Positions 10,442 through 19,562 of a stretch of DNA of 64,000 nucleotides are shown here, one piece after another. The position numbers and the translations under genes were made by a program. The stretch is from positions 62,001 to 126,000 of the forward strand of contig JAJDCQ010000213.1 in the NCBI GenBank assembly GCA_029260755.1. Direction: 5' to 3'. Position 1 is the first letter of the stretch. Every line of letters starts with the position of its first letter. This DNA is from Planctomycetota bacterium. Its GTDB lineage: Bacteria > Planctomycetota > J058 > JAJDCQ01. A model generated the notes under the pieces. It was not told where the DNA came from. It saw only the letters and a program-made list of their open reading frames with translations, and searched no databases.

Positions 10442-11797
10442 CTATCGGGGCACGAACGTGATCGTCGTGAGGTAGACGGCCGTGCCCCGCGGGCTCACCT
10501 GCCCGTGCGCCCACCAGCGGTCGGGGCTGCCGAGCGGCGAGGTGTAGTTCGCGACGAGCCACCGGTTCGGGCCGATCCGCCACGCCGAGGGGAAGGCGGT
10601 GTCGCCGGTGCCGGGCAGGTCGGCGACGTGGATCGGAGCGCGCGCCTCGCGGTCGATCCGGTAGAGGCTCGTCCGTTTCGGGCGGGCCGAGTAGAGGGCG
10701 AGGTAGAGGAGCTGCTGCTCGGTGAAGCCTAGGTGACGCAGGCCGAGGTCGAACGGGCCGCCGACGTCGCGCCGCGCGATCAGGTAGAGGTCGTCGCCGT
10801 GGCGGAGCATCTCGGGGCTGTCGAACCGCTCGGGGTCCGCCGTCTCGGGGAAGACCCACCCGGCGAGGTCGTCCGCCGGCGCGACCGCGACGTGGCTGCC
10901 CCAGCCCGAGCCGTCGCCGTCCTCGTTCCGGGTGACCGCCCAGAGGCGCCCGTCGACGTCGAGCTCCCAGGCGACCTCGGAGACGCCGCCCCGGTAGACG
11001 ACGGGGCGATCCGGATCGACGGGCGCCCAGCGGAGGCCGTCGTCGGAGACCTCCCAGTGAACCTCGATCCCGTTCTTGCCCGGGTGATAGTGCGGACCGC
11101 GATACGAGGTCATGAAGGCGCGGCCGCCCCGGACCTTCACGTCCCAGGGGACCGTCCCTGGAGTGCCCCAGGCCTCCGCGGGCGTCCACGCCCCGAGCGC
11201 CGTGCGTCGGTGCCGCCACATCTGCTTCGGCTCGAAGCCGAGCGGGTTCGACCCCGCCTCGAAGTACTGGAAGACGAGCTCCCCGCGGATCGGGATGAAC
11301 GCCGGCTCCCGGACGTCGGCGCCGAGCGCCACCTCGAGCTCGAGGTCCCAGCGCGCGCCGCCGTCGGGCGAGGAGATCACGTAGATCCGCGCGTCGGTCG
11401 ACGCGAAGTGGATCGAGGCGGTCCGCCAGGCGAGGAACAGCCGATCGTCGTGGAAGGCGATCGCGACGTTGTTGTTGGAGGCCAGCGCCACGACGCCGTC
11501 GGGGAGCGCGTCACCCGGAGCGATCCAGACCGGATCGCCGATGACCGCGTCGTACTCGATCGTCGTGTCGACGATCCAGTCGGCCGGGTCGTCGCTCGGC
11601 GTGCCGGAGATCGTGGGAAGGGAGCCGCGTGGAGACGGAGCGTCGGTGCCGACCGCGCGGCGCTCGTCGGCGACGACCGCGTCGTCCGGTACGGTCGGCG
11701 GGGTGAAGCGTGGTCGATCGGGTCCGATCGCCCAGACGACCGCCGACAGTCCGATCAAGATGGAGGCGAGCGCTTCGGGGAGAACGCTCCGGGTCAC
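10442..11797 (-). CDS. Exported sialidase-like (BNR/beta-propeller) protein
   Basis: 451 residues with an N-terminal hydrophobic segment (about residues 8-25) that serves as a signal peptide or anchor. The mature part has repeated beta-strand motifs of sialidase or BNR type: SSPDGGARWD near residue 150, VSDDGLRW near 265 and similar Asp-rich turns. These fit a six-bladed propeller that binds or cleaves glycans. Catalytic residues of true sialidases cannot be assigned with confidence. The gene starts 4 bp after the stop of the GH2 gene on the same strand, so the two are one operon and probably act on the same extracellular polysaccharide. Confidence 0.65.
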   Translation of the reverse strand: MTRSVLPEALASILIGLSAVVWAIGPDRPRFTPPTVPDDAVVADERRAVGTDAPSPRGSLPTISGTPSDDPADWIVDTTIEYDAVIGDPVWIAPGDALPDGVVALASNNNVAIAFHDDRLFLAWRTASIHFASTDARIYVISSPDGGARWDLELEVALGADVREPAFIPIRGELVFQYFEAGSNPLGFEPKQMWRHRRTALGAWTPAEAWGTPGTVPWDVKVRGGRAFMTSYRGPHYHPGKNGIEVHWEVSDDGLRWAPVDPDRPVVYRGGVSEVAWELDVDGRLWAVTRNEDGDGSGWGSHVAVAPADDLAGWVFPETADPERFDSPEMLRHGDDLYLIARRDVGGPFDLGLRHLGFTEQQLLYLALYSARPKRTSLYRIDREARAPIHVADLPGTGDTAFPSAWRIGPNRWLVANYTSPLGSPDRWWAHGQVSPRGTAVYLTTITFVPR

Positions 11798-11801
11798 GGG
11801 G

Positions 11802-14090
11802 TCACCTGCCGTAGAGCCGCTGGAGCGTCCGGTAGCCCTCCTTCGCCTCGCGCTCGCGGGTGAGGACGCCCTTGCCGTTGTAGCCCGGGACCGGGTTCCG
11901 CGGGAACCACGGGCAGCGGAAGTCGGTGAGCACCCACGGGCAGAACCCGGCCACCCATGGGCGCTCCTCGCAGATCTCGAAGAGCGTCTCGAGCACCGCC
12001 GCCTGGTGGCTCTCCGAGTAGGTCCGCCCGCCCGGCACGCCGCCGGTGTCGAGGACGCCGTCGGCGTCGGTCCGACCGAGCGCCGCTCCCGCGCCGCACT
12101 CGGTGACGATGATGGGTTTCTCCGGGAACGCGGCGTGCACCGCGTCGAGGTAGGCCGCCGCGTCGCTCGCCTCGCCGAAGTACCATCCCCAGTACATGTT
12201 GATCCCGACGACGTCGACCGCGTGCCCCGCGCTCCTACGCGCGTCGAGGGTGTCGATCCCGTAGGTGAGCTCGGAGTAGATCAACGGCCGGCTCGGGTCG
12301 AGCTCGCGGACGACGTCGCCGAGCCAGCGGTAGACCGGCACCGTCCCGCGGCCGAGGCTGTAGCTCTCGTTTCCGATGCCCCAGAGAACGACGGCGGGGT
12401 TGTTGCGGTCGCGCTCGACCATCTCGATGAGCTGCCGCTGCGCGTTCTGCAGCAGCGTCGGGTCGTGGAGATGCCGCAGGCCGAACCGGTCGCGGGGGAA
12501 GGCGAGGGGCGACCGCTCCCAGGCGAGCCACTTCAGCCATCCCATGCCCACCTGGTAGAGGGGGATCTCCGCGGCGACGAGGAGGCCGCGGTCGCGCGCC
12601 GCGGCGAGGGCGTCGGCCGCGTGCGGGTAGTGCGAGAGCCGGACGAAGTTCGCGTTCATCGCGCCGACGAGCTGCAGGTCGCCGTCGCGGAGCGACGGCG
12701 GCTGGGTCGCGCCCCAGAGCGGGTGATCCTCGTGCTTGGCGATCCCGCGCAGGCGGATCGGCTCGCCGTTGAGCAGGAGCTGCGTGCCGTCGACGGCGAA
12801 CGTCCGGATGCCCGTGAGGAAGGCGACGCGGTGGCGCGCCTCGCCGGCGACGGTGAGGGTCACCTCGACGCGGTAGAGCGCGGCCGGATCGTCCGGACTC
12901 CAGAGGCGCGGCGCGGCGACGTCGAGGTCGACGAACGTCCCGCGGAGCGGCTTGGCGGGGTCGGGCTCGATCGGCGTCGTCGCGCGGGCGACGACGGCCG
13001 CGTCCGGGTCGGTCACGACGACGGCGAGGTCGGCCGTCGTCGGGGGCTCGCCGGGCGCGACGGGCAGTCGGGCGACCAGCTCGAGCGTGATCCGGCCATG
13101 GCCGTCGTCGGTGATCGCGGGCGTCGCGGCCGCCTTGACGATGCGCGCGGCGGGGAGGGTCTCGAGCCAGACGTCGCGGTAGACCCCGAGGTAGGCGGCC
13201 CATCCGGGGCGATGGCCCGCGCTGCCGCTCGGCGGGAGCGACTTCTCCGTGAGGCCGTCGTCGGCGCGCACGACGAGGAGGTTCTCGCCGTCGATCCGGA
13301 GCGCGTCGGTCGCGTCGAGGTGGATCGGCGTGTAGCCGCCCTCGTGGTGGCCGAGGAGCTTCCCGTTGAGCCAGATCGTCGAGCGGAGCAGCACCGCCCG
13401 GAGCGTCAGGCGAGCCGTCTCCCCCGGCGCCGGCGGATGCTCGACCGCGAAGCGACGGCGGAACCACGCGACGCCGTCGTAGTCGGGGTGCGGGCCGTCG
13501 ACCGCGTCGATCGTCGACGGGACGGTGATCGTCTCCCAGTCGCCGTCGTCGAGGTCCCAGCGAAACCAGGCGAGCGCCTCGCCGACGTCGTCGGGGTCGA
13601 TCCGTACCCGCCACGTCCCCGAGAGGAGCTGGCGCGGGTGGTCGACCTCGTCGAGGTCGGTCGGGTAGGCGAGGCCGTGACTCTCGAGCACCGGGATCCC
13701 GTCGACGTCGAGGACGCGCCAGTCGGCGGCGGCCGCGCCGGCGCCGACGGGGCGGGCGGCCCGGTCGAAACCGGGGTAGAGGAAGACGAGATCGACGAGG
13801 AGCGCGGCGAGGAGGAACCCGCCGAACGCGACGAGGAGCGCGGCGCCGAGGAGCGCCTTCCTCGGACGCGAGAGGCGACGCACCCACCGCCGGATCCGCT
13901 CGACCCGGCCCGCGTCGTCGACCGGCTCGGGCGGCGGCCCCGGGTCGAGGCTCGGGTCGAGGCGCGAGCTCGGCGTCCGGTTCGCGGTCGGGTTCGTGCC
14001 CGAGCTCGGCCGGATGCGTGGAAGCGGCGTCTCGTCGCCGGCGTCGGGCGGCTCGGGGGAGGCGTCTTCGGGAGGGCTCGGCTCGCTCAT
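11802..14090 (-). CDS. Membrane-anchored glycoside hydrolase family 2 enzyme
   Basis: 762 residues. The first ~75 residues are Pro/Glu/Arg-rich and presumably cytoplasmic. They lead into a single membrane helix (about 76-105), so the enzyme is anchored with its catalytic part outside. A jelly-roll sugar-binding domain follows (FRRRF near 205; TIWLNGKLLGHHEGG near 255), then an Ig-like domain and a TIM barrel. GNES gives the acid/base E575, and TECGAG gives the nucleophile E664, both in the places expected for GH2. GH2 includes beta-galactosidases, glucuronidases and mannosidases; the substrate cannot be chosen here. It is co-transcribed with the downstream sialidase-like gene. The long cytoplasmic tail is unusual for the family. 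Confidence 0.85.
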   Translation of the reverse strand: MSEPSPPEDASPEPPDAGDETPLPRIRPSSGTNPTANRTPSSRLDPSLDPGPPPEPVDDAGRVERIRRWVRRLSRPRKALLGAALLVAFGGFLLAALLVDLVFLYPGFDRAARPVGAGAAAADWRVLDVDGIPVLESHGLAYPTDLDEVDHPRQLLSGTWRVRIDPDDVGEALAWFRWDLDDGDWETITVPSTIDAVDGPHPDYDGVAWFRRRFAVEHPPAPGETARLTLRAVLLRSTIWLNGKLLGHHEGGYTPIHLDATDALRIDGENLLVVRADDGLTEKSLPPSGSAGHRPGWAAYLGVYRDVWLETLPAARIVKAAATPAITDDGHGRITLELVARLPVAPGEPPTTADLAVVVTDPDAAVVARATTPIEPDPAKPLRGTFVDLDVAAPRLWSPDDPAALYRVEVTLTVAGEARHRVAFLTGIRTFAVDGTQLLLNGEPIRLRGIAKHEDHPLWGATQPPSLRDGDLQLVGAMNANFVRLSHYPHAADALAAARDRGLLVAAEIPLYQVGMGWLKWLAWERSPLAFPRDRFGLRHLHDPTLLQNAQRQLIEMVERDRNNPAVVLWGIGNESYSLGRGTVPVYRWLGDVVRELDPSRPLIYSELTYGIDTLDARRSAGHAVDVVGINMYWGWYFGEASDAAAYLDAVHAAFPEKPIIVTECGAGAALGRTDADGVLDTGGVPGGRTYSESHQAAVLETLFEICEERPWVAGFCPWVLTDFRCPWFPRNPVPGYNGKGVLTREREAKEGYRTLQRLYGR

Positions 14091-14193
14091 GCAGGGTCGT
14101 CCCGGCCAGCTTGGTCGGCGCCGGCGTCGGGCGCAACCTGCTGATCGAGGGCGTCGAGCTCGAGACGCGAGCGAGCGAGCGGCGAGCCGGGGC

Positions 14194-15384
14194 TCAGGGC
14201 ATCGAGAAGTCGAAGTAGAGCGGGAAGTGGTCGCTGCCCTGCGCGTCGAGGACGGCCTGGCCCGGGACGTCGGCGAGCCCGCCGCGGTGGAAGATCCAGT
14301 CGAGGCGCTGCCGGAAGAAGCGGAGGCCGATCTGGGTGTGCCCGGTGAACCCGCGCGTCCCGTCGGTCCAGCCTTCGGAGAGGAACTCGCGGACGCACGT
14401 CTCGGCGGCCGGCGGCTGGGTGCAGTCGCTCACGAAGAGGAGGCAGTTCCAGCTGTTGAAGTCGCCCGCGGCGATCTGGAGGGCGGGACGGTCGGGCAGG
14501 GCGGCGTCGGCGCGGACCTCGCGCGCCTGGACGGCCCGGTGGAGGCCCTCGGGGTCGCGGGTCGCGAAGTGACTCGCGTAGAGGCGGACGCGGCGCCCGC
14601 CGACGAGGGCGTCGGCGGCGAGGGTGTTGCGGCCGCCGTAGATCTTCTCGAACTGGTAGCGGCTGCCCGGGTGGACCGGCGTGTGGCGAATGTGGGTGAC
14701 GTTGCCGAGCGGATACTTCGAGAGGATCGCGGTGCCCATCTCGCCGCGCTGCCCCTCGCGCTCGCGGCGGTCCCACTGGACGCCGAAGACGTAGTCCATC
14801 CGGAGGCGCTCGGCGAGGCGGCGCGTCTGATCGATCATCGGCGGGTCGGACTGCTCGTCGAGACGCGCCACCTCCGTCAGGAGGAGGAAGTCGGCGTCGC
14901 GGAGCTCGGGGTGACTCGCCAGCTCGTCCGCGATCGTGTCGGCCTCGAACCCCTTGTGGACGTTCCAGGTGACGAGGCGGAGCGTCGTCGGCACGTCGGC
15001 GGGGTCGCGGTCGGTGAACGAGTCGCTCGCGATCGCGGTCTGGATGTGGATCGGGTCGCCGCCGTTCGCGACGAGGGCGTCGGGGATCGTCGAGAGCAGC
15101 CCGGCGGGGTCGTGGGTTCCCGCGGGGACGAAGCTCGGCGTCGGCGCCGGCGCTGGCGACGGCGTCGGCGCGGGCGATGGGGGCGTCGGGGCGGGGACGG
15201 GCGCGGGGCTGGCGGTTCCCGACCCGGTCGTGCCGCCGGCGGTGGTGGCCGAGGGTCCGGGCGCGGACCGGCTGCTCCCTCCCGACGAGCAGGCGAGCGG
15301 GATGGTCAGCACCGAGGTGCAGACCACGAGCGCGATCCCGGCCGTGAACGGCCGGGCGAGCCCGGGCTGAATGGCGTCGGACAA
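14194..15384 (-). CDS. Exported endonuclease/exonuclease/phosphatase (EEP) family protein
   Basis: 396 residues from a TTG at 15384. That start is preferred because GAGAGGGGG lies 6 nt upstream, and because an ATG at 15417 falls inside a convincing -10 box (see the promoter entry). The N-terminus is a signal sequence ending in PLACSSGG (C32), a possible but imperfect lipobox, followed by a long Pro/Ala/Thr linker. The EEP domain begins at LVTWNVHKG and continues through TEV (metal-binding Glu), AGDFNSWN and a terminal SDHFP, the conserved Asp/His of the fold. Members hydrolyse phosphodiesters: nucleic acids, sphingomyelin or phosphoinositides. Export suggests nucleic-acid scavenging or a lipid target, which remains unsettled. 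Confidence 0.75.
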   Translation of the reverse strand: MSDAIQPGLARPFTAGIALVVCTSVLTIPLACSSGGSSRSAPGPSATTAGGTTGSGTASPAPVPAPTPPSPAPTPSPAPAPTPSFVPAGTHDPAGLLSTIPDALVANGGDPIHIQTAIASDSFTDRDPADVPTTLRLVTWNVHKGFEADTIADELASHPELRDADFLLLTEVARLDEQSDPPMIDQTRRLAERLRMDYVFGVQWDRREREGQRGEMGTAILSKYPLGNVTHIRHTPVHPGSRYQFEKIYGGRNTLAADALVGGRRVRLYASHFATRDPEGLHRAVQAREVRADAALPDRPALQIAAGDFNSWNCLLFVSDCTQPPAAETCVREFLSEGWTDGTRGFTGHTQIGLRFFRQRLDWIFHRGGLADVPGQAVLDAQGSDHFPLYFDFSMP

Positions 15385-15412
15385 CGTTCGCCCCCTCTCT
15401 CTCTCGCGGGCG

Positions 15413-15440
15413 ATCATAGCGACCTGACGGCCTCGGTCAA
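15413..15440 (-). promoter_or_regulatory. Sigma-70-like promoter of the EEP gene
   Basis: On the minus strand TTGACC (15435-15440) is separated by 16 nt from TATGAT (15413-15418). This is the best match to the classical consensus in the window. It places transcription start near 15406, upstream of the GAGGGGG ribosome site and the TTG start at 15384. The rest of the gap up to 15760 holds no gene that I can see. Confidence 0.65.
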
Positions 15441-15760
15441 CGCACGATCCGTGCCGGAGCTTCCTTTTGACACGGCCTTTACGTAGGCGGGCCACATCTG
15501 GATGAGAGAGATGAGAGGCCGAGCGGGCGCTCCGTTCCGCGCCGGTCGCATCCTCCCAGATCTGGGCGGGCTCGTTTCAGCCGCGACGGCCGATTCGTCC
15601 CGATGTCGCCGTCTCGACACGCCGGACGCTCGAAACCACGCCGGATGAGTCGCCACGCCGCCCGGGTCGGTCCGGCACGGGGCTCGCGAAGGTATTGGGG
15701 GAACAAAGATTGGACGCGGCGCGTCAGACGCCCCCGTCCGAAGAGAGAAGGCAGAAGGCC

Positions 15761-17701
15761 ATGCGCGCACCGACCACCTGCACCACCCGACTCCTCGCCG
15801 CCGCCGCCGTGATCGGCTCGGTCGGACTCGGACTCGCCACCCTCGGCTGCAACGGGTCGGTGAGCAGCGGCTCCCGGAGCGGCGGCGCCATCAAGCGCGC
15901 GCCGGGTAGCGCGGCCCCCGGTGCGGTCAGTCAGCAGGTGGCCTCCATCGATGTCACCTCCCCCGAGCCCGGCTCCTGGCTCGCCGACGGCGAGGTGATC
16001 GTCACGGGCACCGTCACCGACCGGATCGGCGTCGGGATCACCAGCGTGCTCGTCGACGGCAACCCGGCCGACCTCCAGCCCGACGGCAGCTTCACCTGCC
16101 CGGTGATCTGCGATCCCGGCATGGACACGATCACCGTGCGCTGCGAGAACGCGGTGGGCGACCGCGAGTACAGCCACTACTCCTACATGGTCGGCGAGAC
16201 GCGCAGCGCCGACGAGGAGGTGCTCGACGCGGTCCTCGTCCGGATCAACCCGCAGGCGATCCCCCCGATCAACACCGCGCTGATCAACTTCGTCGGCGAG
16301 TTCGACCTCGAGAGCGCGCTCCTCGGCCTGAACCCGATCTACACGAACCCGGCGGCGTTCGGCTTCCTGCCCCTCGAGATCACGCTCCACGGCGTCGACT
16401 ACGGGACCGTCGACGGCCGGATCGAGCTCCTCGAGGGCGGGCTGCTCGTCTACGCCGAGTTCCACGACGTGAACGTCCCGGCGACGTTCTCGACCTCGGC
16501 CCTGGGGATCGACCTCGACGCCGACCTGTCCGCGACCAGGCTCACCGCGACGGCGACCGCGTCGGCCGGGCTCGACGCGAACGGCAACCTCACGATCCAG
16601 CTCAGCCCGGCGCAGGTCGGGATCGAGAACCTCGGGATCGCCAACTCGCCCCTGCCGCCGAGCGTCGAGAGCCTCGTCGCCGGGATGGTCGGCGGGTTCC
16701 TCGAGGGGATCCTCGGCGAGAAGATCGACGGGATGATCCCGGGCTTCCTCGACGAGCAGCTCGGCACCCTGTCGCAGCCGAACACGATCGAGGTCTTCGG
16801 GACCGAGGTGACCTACCAGGCCCGCCCGACGACGATCGACATCTCGTCGGCCGGCATCGAGGCCGTCGTCGCCGGAAACTTCACCGTCGAGCGGGCGGAA
16901 GGCGTTCCGCAGGCGCCGGGCTACCTCACGACGCCGTCGGTCGCGCCGGTGCTGCTCACCCACAAGGCGTTCTACGCATCGATCGACGACGACGTCGTCA
17001 ACAAGGTGCTCTACACGGCGTGGCAGGGCGGGATCGCGAACCTCGACATCGACGCGAGCACCCTCCAGAGCTTCGAGCTCGAGGGGATCGACGCGCTCAC
17101 GTTCGAGGCGATCTCGTCGATGTTCCCCGAGCTCGAGGGCCTGGTCGCCCTCGACTCGCCGATCGAGATCCGGATGCGGCCGCTGCTGCCCCCGTATCTC
17201 CAGATGAACACCGAGACCGCGCCGTTCGCCCTCTGCCTCGGGCAGACGCTGATCGAGATCCTCGTCGAGAACAACGGCGCCATGCAGTCGATCGTCACCG
17301 TGAAGCTGCAGGCACGGGTCGGCCTCGACATCGGCCTCGAGAACGGTGAGCTGCGGCTGACCCACGGGACGCGGCGCCCCACGTTCCTCTTCGACGTCGT
17401 CGATCAGCCGCTCGCCGTCTTCAACGAGCTGCGGATCCAGACGATGCTCACGATCGTCGTCGACGCCATGCTGCCGGGCCTCCTCGACGTCACCCGGCAG
17501 ATCCAAGTCCCGTCGTTCCTGGGACTCCAGGTCACCGACCTCGAGCTCACGGCCGAGGGATCGGCGGACGACTACTTGACCCTGAGCGGCAACCTGGTGA
17601 CCGTCCCGGTGGTGCCCGACGCCTCCGGCGCGACCGCTGGTGCGCCCGGCGCGGGCGCCCCCGGCACCCCCAACGGAACCGCCGTCGCGACCGGCAACTA
17701 G
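15761..17701 (+). CDS. Secreted Ig-like domain protein with a large beta-rich region, unrecognised family
   Basis: 646 residues from the ATG at 15761, with GAAGG just upstream; an earlier in-frame start gives a non-signal-like extension. The N-terminus is a signal peptide ending at LGC (about C30), so lipid attachment is possible, though the lipobox is not canonical. About residues 60-145 look like a bacterial Ig-like domain (VTSPEPGSWLADGEVIVTGTV). The rest, 150-610, is one or two similar units rich in alternating hydrophobic beta strands, each with a helical GMVxGFLxGILGEKIDGM-like amphipathic segment. This pattern recalls tubular lipid-binding (TULIP) proteins, a guess I could not test. 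The tail is Gly/Ala/Pro-rich. A FadL-type porin starts 64 bp downstream, which favours a lipid-handling role. Confidence 0.6.
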   Translation: MRAPTTCTTRLLAAAAVIGSVGLGLATLGCNGSVSSGSRSGGAIKRAPGSAAPGAVSQQVASIDVTSPEPGSWLADGEVIVTGTVTDRIGVGITSVLVDGNPADLQPDGSFTCPVICDPGMDTITVRCENAVGDREYSHYSYMVGETRSADEEVLDAVLVRINPQAIPPINTALINFVGEFDLESALLGLNPIYTNPAAFGFLPLEITLHGVDYGTVDGRIELLEGGLLVYAEFHDVNVPATFSTSALGIDLDADLSATRLTATATASAGLDANGNLTIQLSPAQVGIENLGIANSPLPPSVESLVAGMVGGFLEGILGEKIDGMIPGFLDEQLGTLSQPNTIEVFGTEVTYQARPTTIDISSAGIEAVVAGNFTVERAEGVPQAPGYLTTPSVAPVLLTHKAFYASIDDDVVNKVLYTAWQGGIANLDIDASTLQSFELEGIDALTFEAISSMFPELEGLVALDSPIEIRMRPLLPPYLQMNTETAPFALCLGQTLIEILVENNGAMQSIVTVKLQARVGLDIGLENGELRLTHGTRRPTFLFDVVDQPLAVFNELRIQTMLTIVVDAMLPGLLDVTRQIQVPSFLGLQVTDLELTAEGSADDYLTLSGNLVTVPVVPDASGATAGAPGAGAPGTPNGTAVATGN

Positions 17702-17765
17702 GCGGAAAGTGGCTGCGCCCGGGCGGGATTCCGGGTAGATTCGACCCGCCCCAGAGGAACCCCGT

Positions 17766-19358
17766 ATGTTCTTTGCCCGAAGCACCCTCCTGACCGGAGC
17801 CTCGGTCGGGCTCGCCGTCGTATCGGCGAGCCTCCTCCTCGCCCCGTCCGAAGCACGCGCCAGCAACGGCGCCTTCCCGATCGCCACCTCGGCGCGGGCG
17901 GCCGGGCGCGGCGGCACCGACATCGCGATCGGCGACGACGCCTTCGCGATCGTCACCAACCCGGCGGGGATGACGAACGCCTTCGGCTACCGCTTCGACA
18001 TCATGATGAACGTGCGGTTCACGCAGGTCGCCTACAACAACGACTTCAACAATGATGAGGTCGACGACGATCTCCCCGGCTTCGTGCCCGCCCTCGCCGT
18101 CGTCTACGACTTCGGCGTCCCCGACGTCATCGACCGCGACGCGATCGAGTACGACGTCGCCGAGGGCGCGCTCATCGATGACATCCCGTGGTCGGAGTAC
18201 GAGGAGGAGTACCCCTTCGACATCGGCGTGGCGATCCACGGCGTCACCGGCAGCTCGGGCAACGCGACCTACCGCAGCCCGATCTTCCCCGAGGGCGAGA
18301 GCGAGCGGAGCAACTTCACGATCCTGGGCATGTCGATCGGCGCGTCGGTCCGGGTGAACCCGAGGATCTCGTTCGGCCTGGCGATCACGCCGATGTACGT
18401 GACCCTCGATCAGTCGGGGCTCGCGAGCGTGAGCGAGGGCGGCACCAACGGTCTGGTGCGCAACTTCGTCGGCAACCAGGTCGACGCCGCCGACGAGTTC
18501 TTCCTCGTGAACGGCGAGCAGGTGACCTGGGGGGAAGTCCTGGCGGTGGCCGGCGCCGACGACTCGTTCGCCAGCAGCCGGATCGACATCGACGACGCGT
18601 CCGGCTTCGGGATCAGCGCCGTCTTCGGCGTGATGATCAACGCGACCGACTGGCTCACGATCGGGCTCGCCTACCGGACGCCGGGGATCTTCTCCGACAT
18701 CGAGGGCGAGGCGACGGTCGACAGCAGCCGGGCCGTCGCGAAGGACGAGGGCCTCCTCGACCAGATCCAGGCGAACTTCCTCGACAACCACCTGCCGGAC
18801 GACGGCGCGAACCTCTCGGGCGACTACGACTTCACCCTGTCGGGGCTCGCCCTCCCGATGAGCGTCGCGCTGGGCATCGCGCTCCGGCCGCACGAGCGGT
18901 TCCTGATCACCGCCGAGGTCAAGTGGGTCAACTGGTCGGCGGCGTTCGACGAGTTCGACATCACGCTCAGCGGCGGCAGCGGCGCCGACCTGAACGAGAT
19001 CACCGGCAGCAACGAGATCAAGACGGTCCAGGTCTGGAAGTGGGACGACCAGCTCGTGTTCGCAGGAGGGGCGGCCCTCTCGGTGACCGACTGGCTCACC
19101 TTCCGGATCGGCTACAACTACGCCAAGAACCAGATCCCCGAGAACACGCTCAGCCCGTTCACGAGCGCGACGGCCGAGCACCACGCGACGCTCGGCGTGG
19201 GGCTGCGCTTCGGCAGCTTCAGCCTCGACTTCGCCTACGTGCGAGGCTTCGTCAGCTCGAGCACGATCAAGAACAGCATCAGCAACGCCGAGTTCGAGCT
19301 CACCCGCCACAAGACCGACTCCAACCTCTTCTGGATCGGCTTCGGGATCGACTACTAG
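17766..19358 (+). CDS. FadL/OmpP1/TodX-type outer membrane porin
   Basis: 530 residues, starting at the ATG at 17766. A signal peptide ends near ARA (about residue 31). The mature N-terminus SNGAFPIATSARAAGRGGTDIAIGDDAFAIVTNPAG matches the FadL hatch region, which has a conserved NPAG motif. Amphipathic strands continue to the C-terminus, ending in an aromatic residue (GIDY), as outer membrane barrels do. FadL proteins import long-chain fatty acids or aromatic hydrocarbons through a lateral opening. The barrel implies a diderm envelope. TAGATT lies 30 nt upstream and may be a promoter of its own, but the gene is also placed to be co-transcribed with the secreted protein before it. Confidence 0.8.
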   Translation: MFFARSTLLTGASVGLAVVSASLLLAPSEARASNGAFPIATSARAAGRGGTDIAIGDDAFAIVTNPAGMTNAFGYRFDIMMNVRFTQVAYNNDFNNDEVDDDLPGFVPALAVVYDFGVPDVIDRDAIEYDVAEGALIDDIPWSEYEEEYPFDIGVAIHGVTGSSGNATYRSPIFPEGESERSNFTILGMSIGASVRVNPRISFGLAITPMYVTLDQSGLASVSEGGTNGLVRNFVGNQVDAADEFFLVNGEQVTWGEVLAVAGADDSFASSRIDIDDASGFGISAVFGVMINATDWLTIGLAYRTPGIFSDIEGEATVDSSRAVAKDEGLLDQIQANFLDNHLPDDGANLSGDYDFTLSGLALPMSVALGIALRPHERFLITAEVKWVNWSAAFDEFDITLSGGSGADLNEITGSNEIKTVQVWKWDDQLVFAGGAALSVTDWLTFRIGYNYAKNQIPENTLSPFTSATAEHHATLGVGLRFGSFSLDFAYVRGFVSSSTIKNSISNAEFELTRHKTDSNLFWIGFGIDY

Positions 19359-19422
19359 GTCTCCCGTCGCGGGCGAACACTCCCATCGCGCAACCCCCTG
19401 TCCCCACGCACAATCCCACCCA

Positions 19423-19516
19423 AGGGGTCAGGTCCAGTATTTTTATCATTACCGCGACCCATTGATCGCGACCTATTGCTCACGACCTATTGATAAAAAT
19501 ACTGGACCTGACCCCT
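19423..19516. repeat. REP-like palindrome with 26-bp perfect arms (GGGGTCAGGTCCAGTATTTTT type)
   Basis: The arms 19423-19448 and 19491-19516 are exact reverse complements around a 42-nt loop. The loop holds three CGACCYATTG direct repeats. The AT-rich inner arm stands out against the surrounding GC. It sits between convergent genes. GGGGTCAGGTC-type palindromes are substrates of REP-associated tyrosine (IS200-like) transposases in other genomes. No transposase is present in the window, so this would be a non-autonomous copy. Confidence 0.85.
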
Positions 19517-19562
19517 GTGGGGATGAGTGTTTGGGGGCGTTGGGTTTGTGCGAGGGGGGTGT

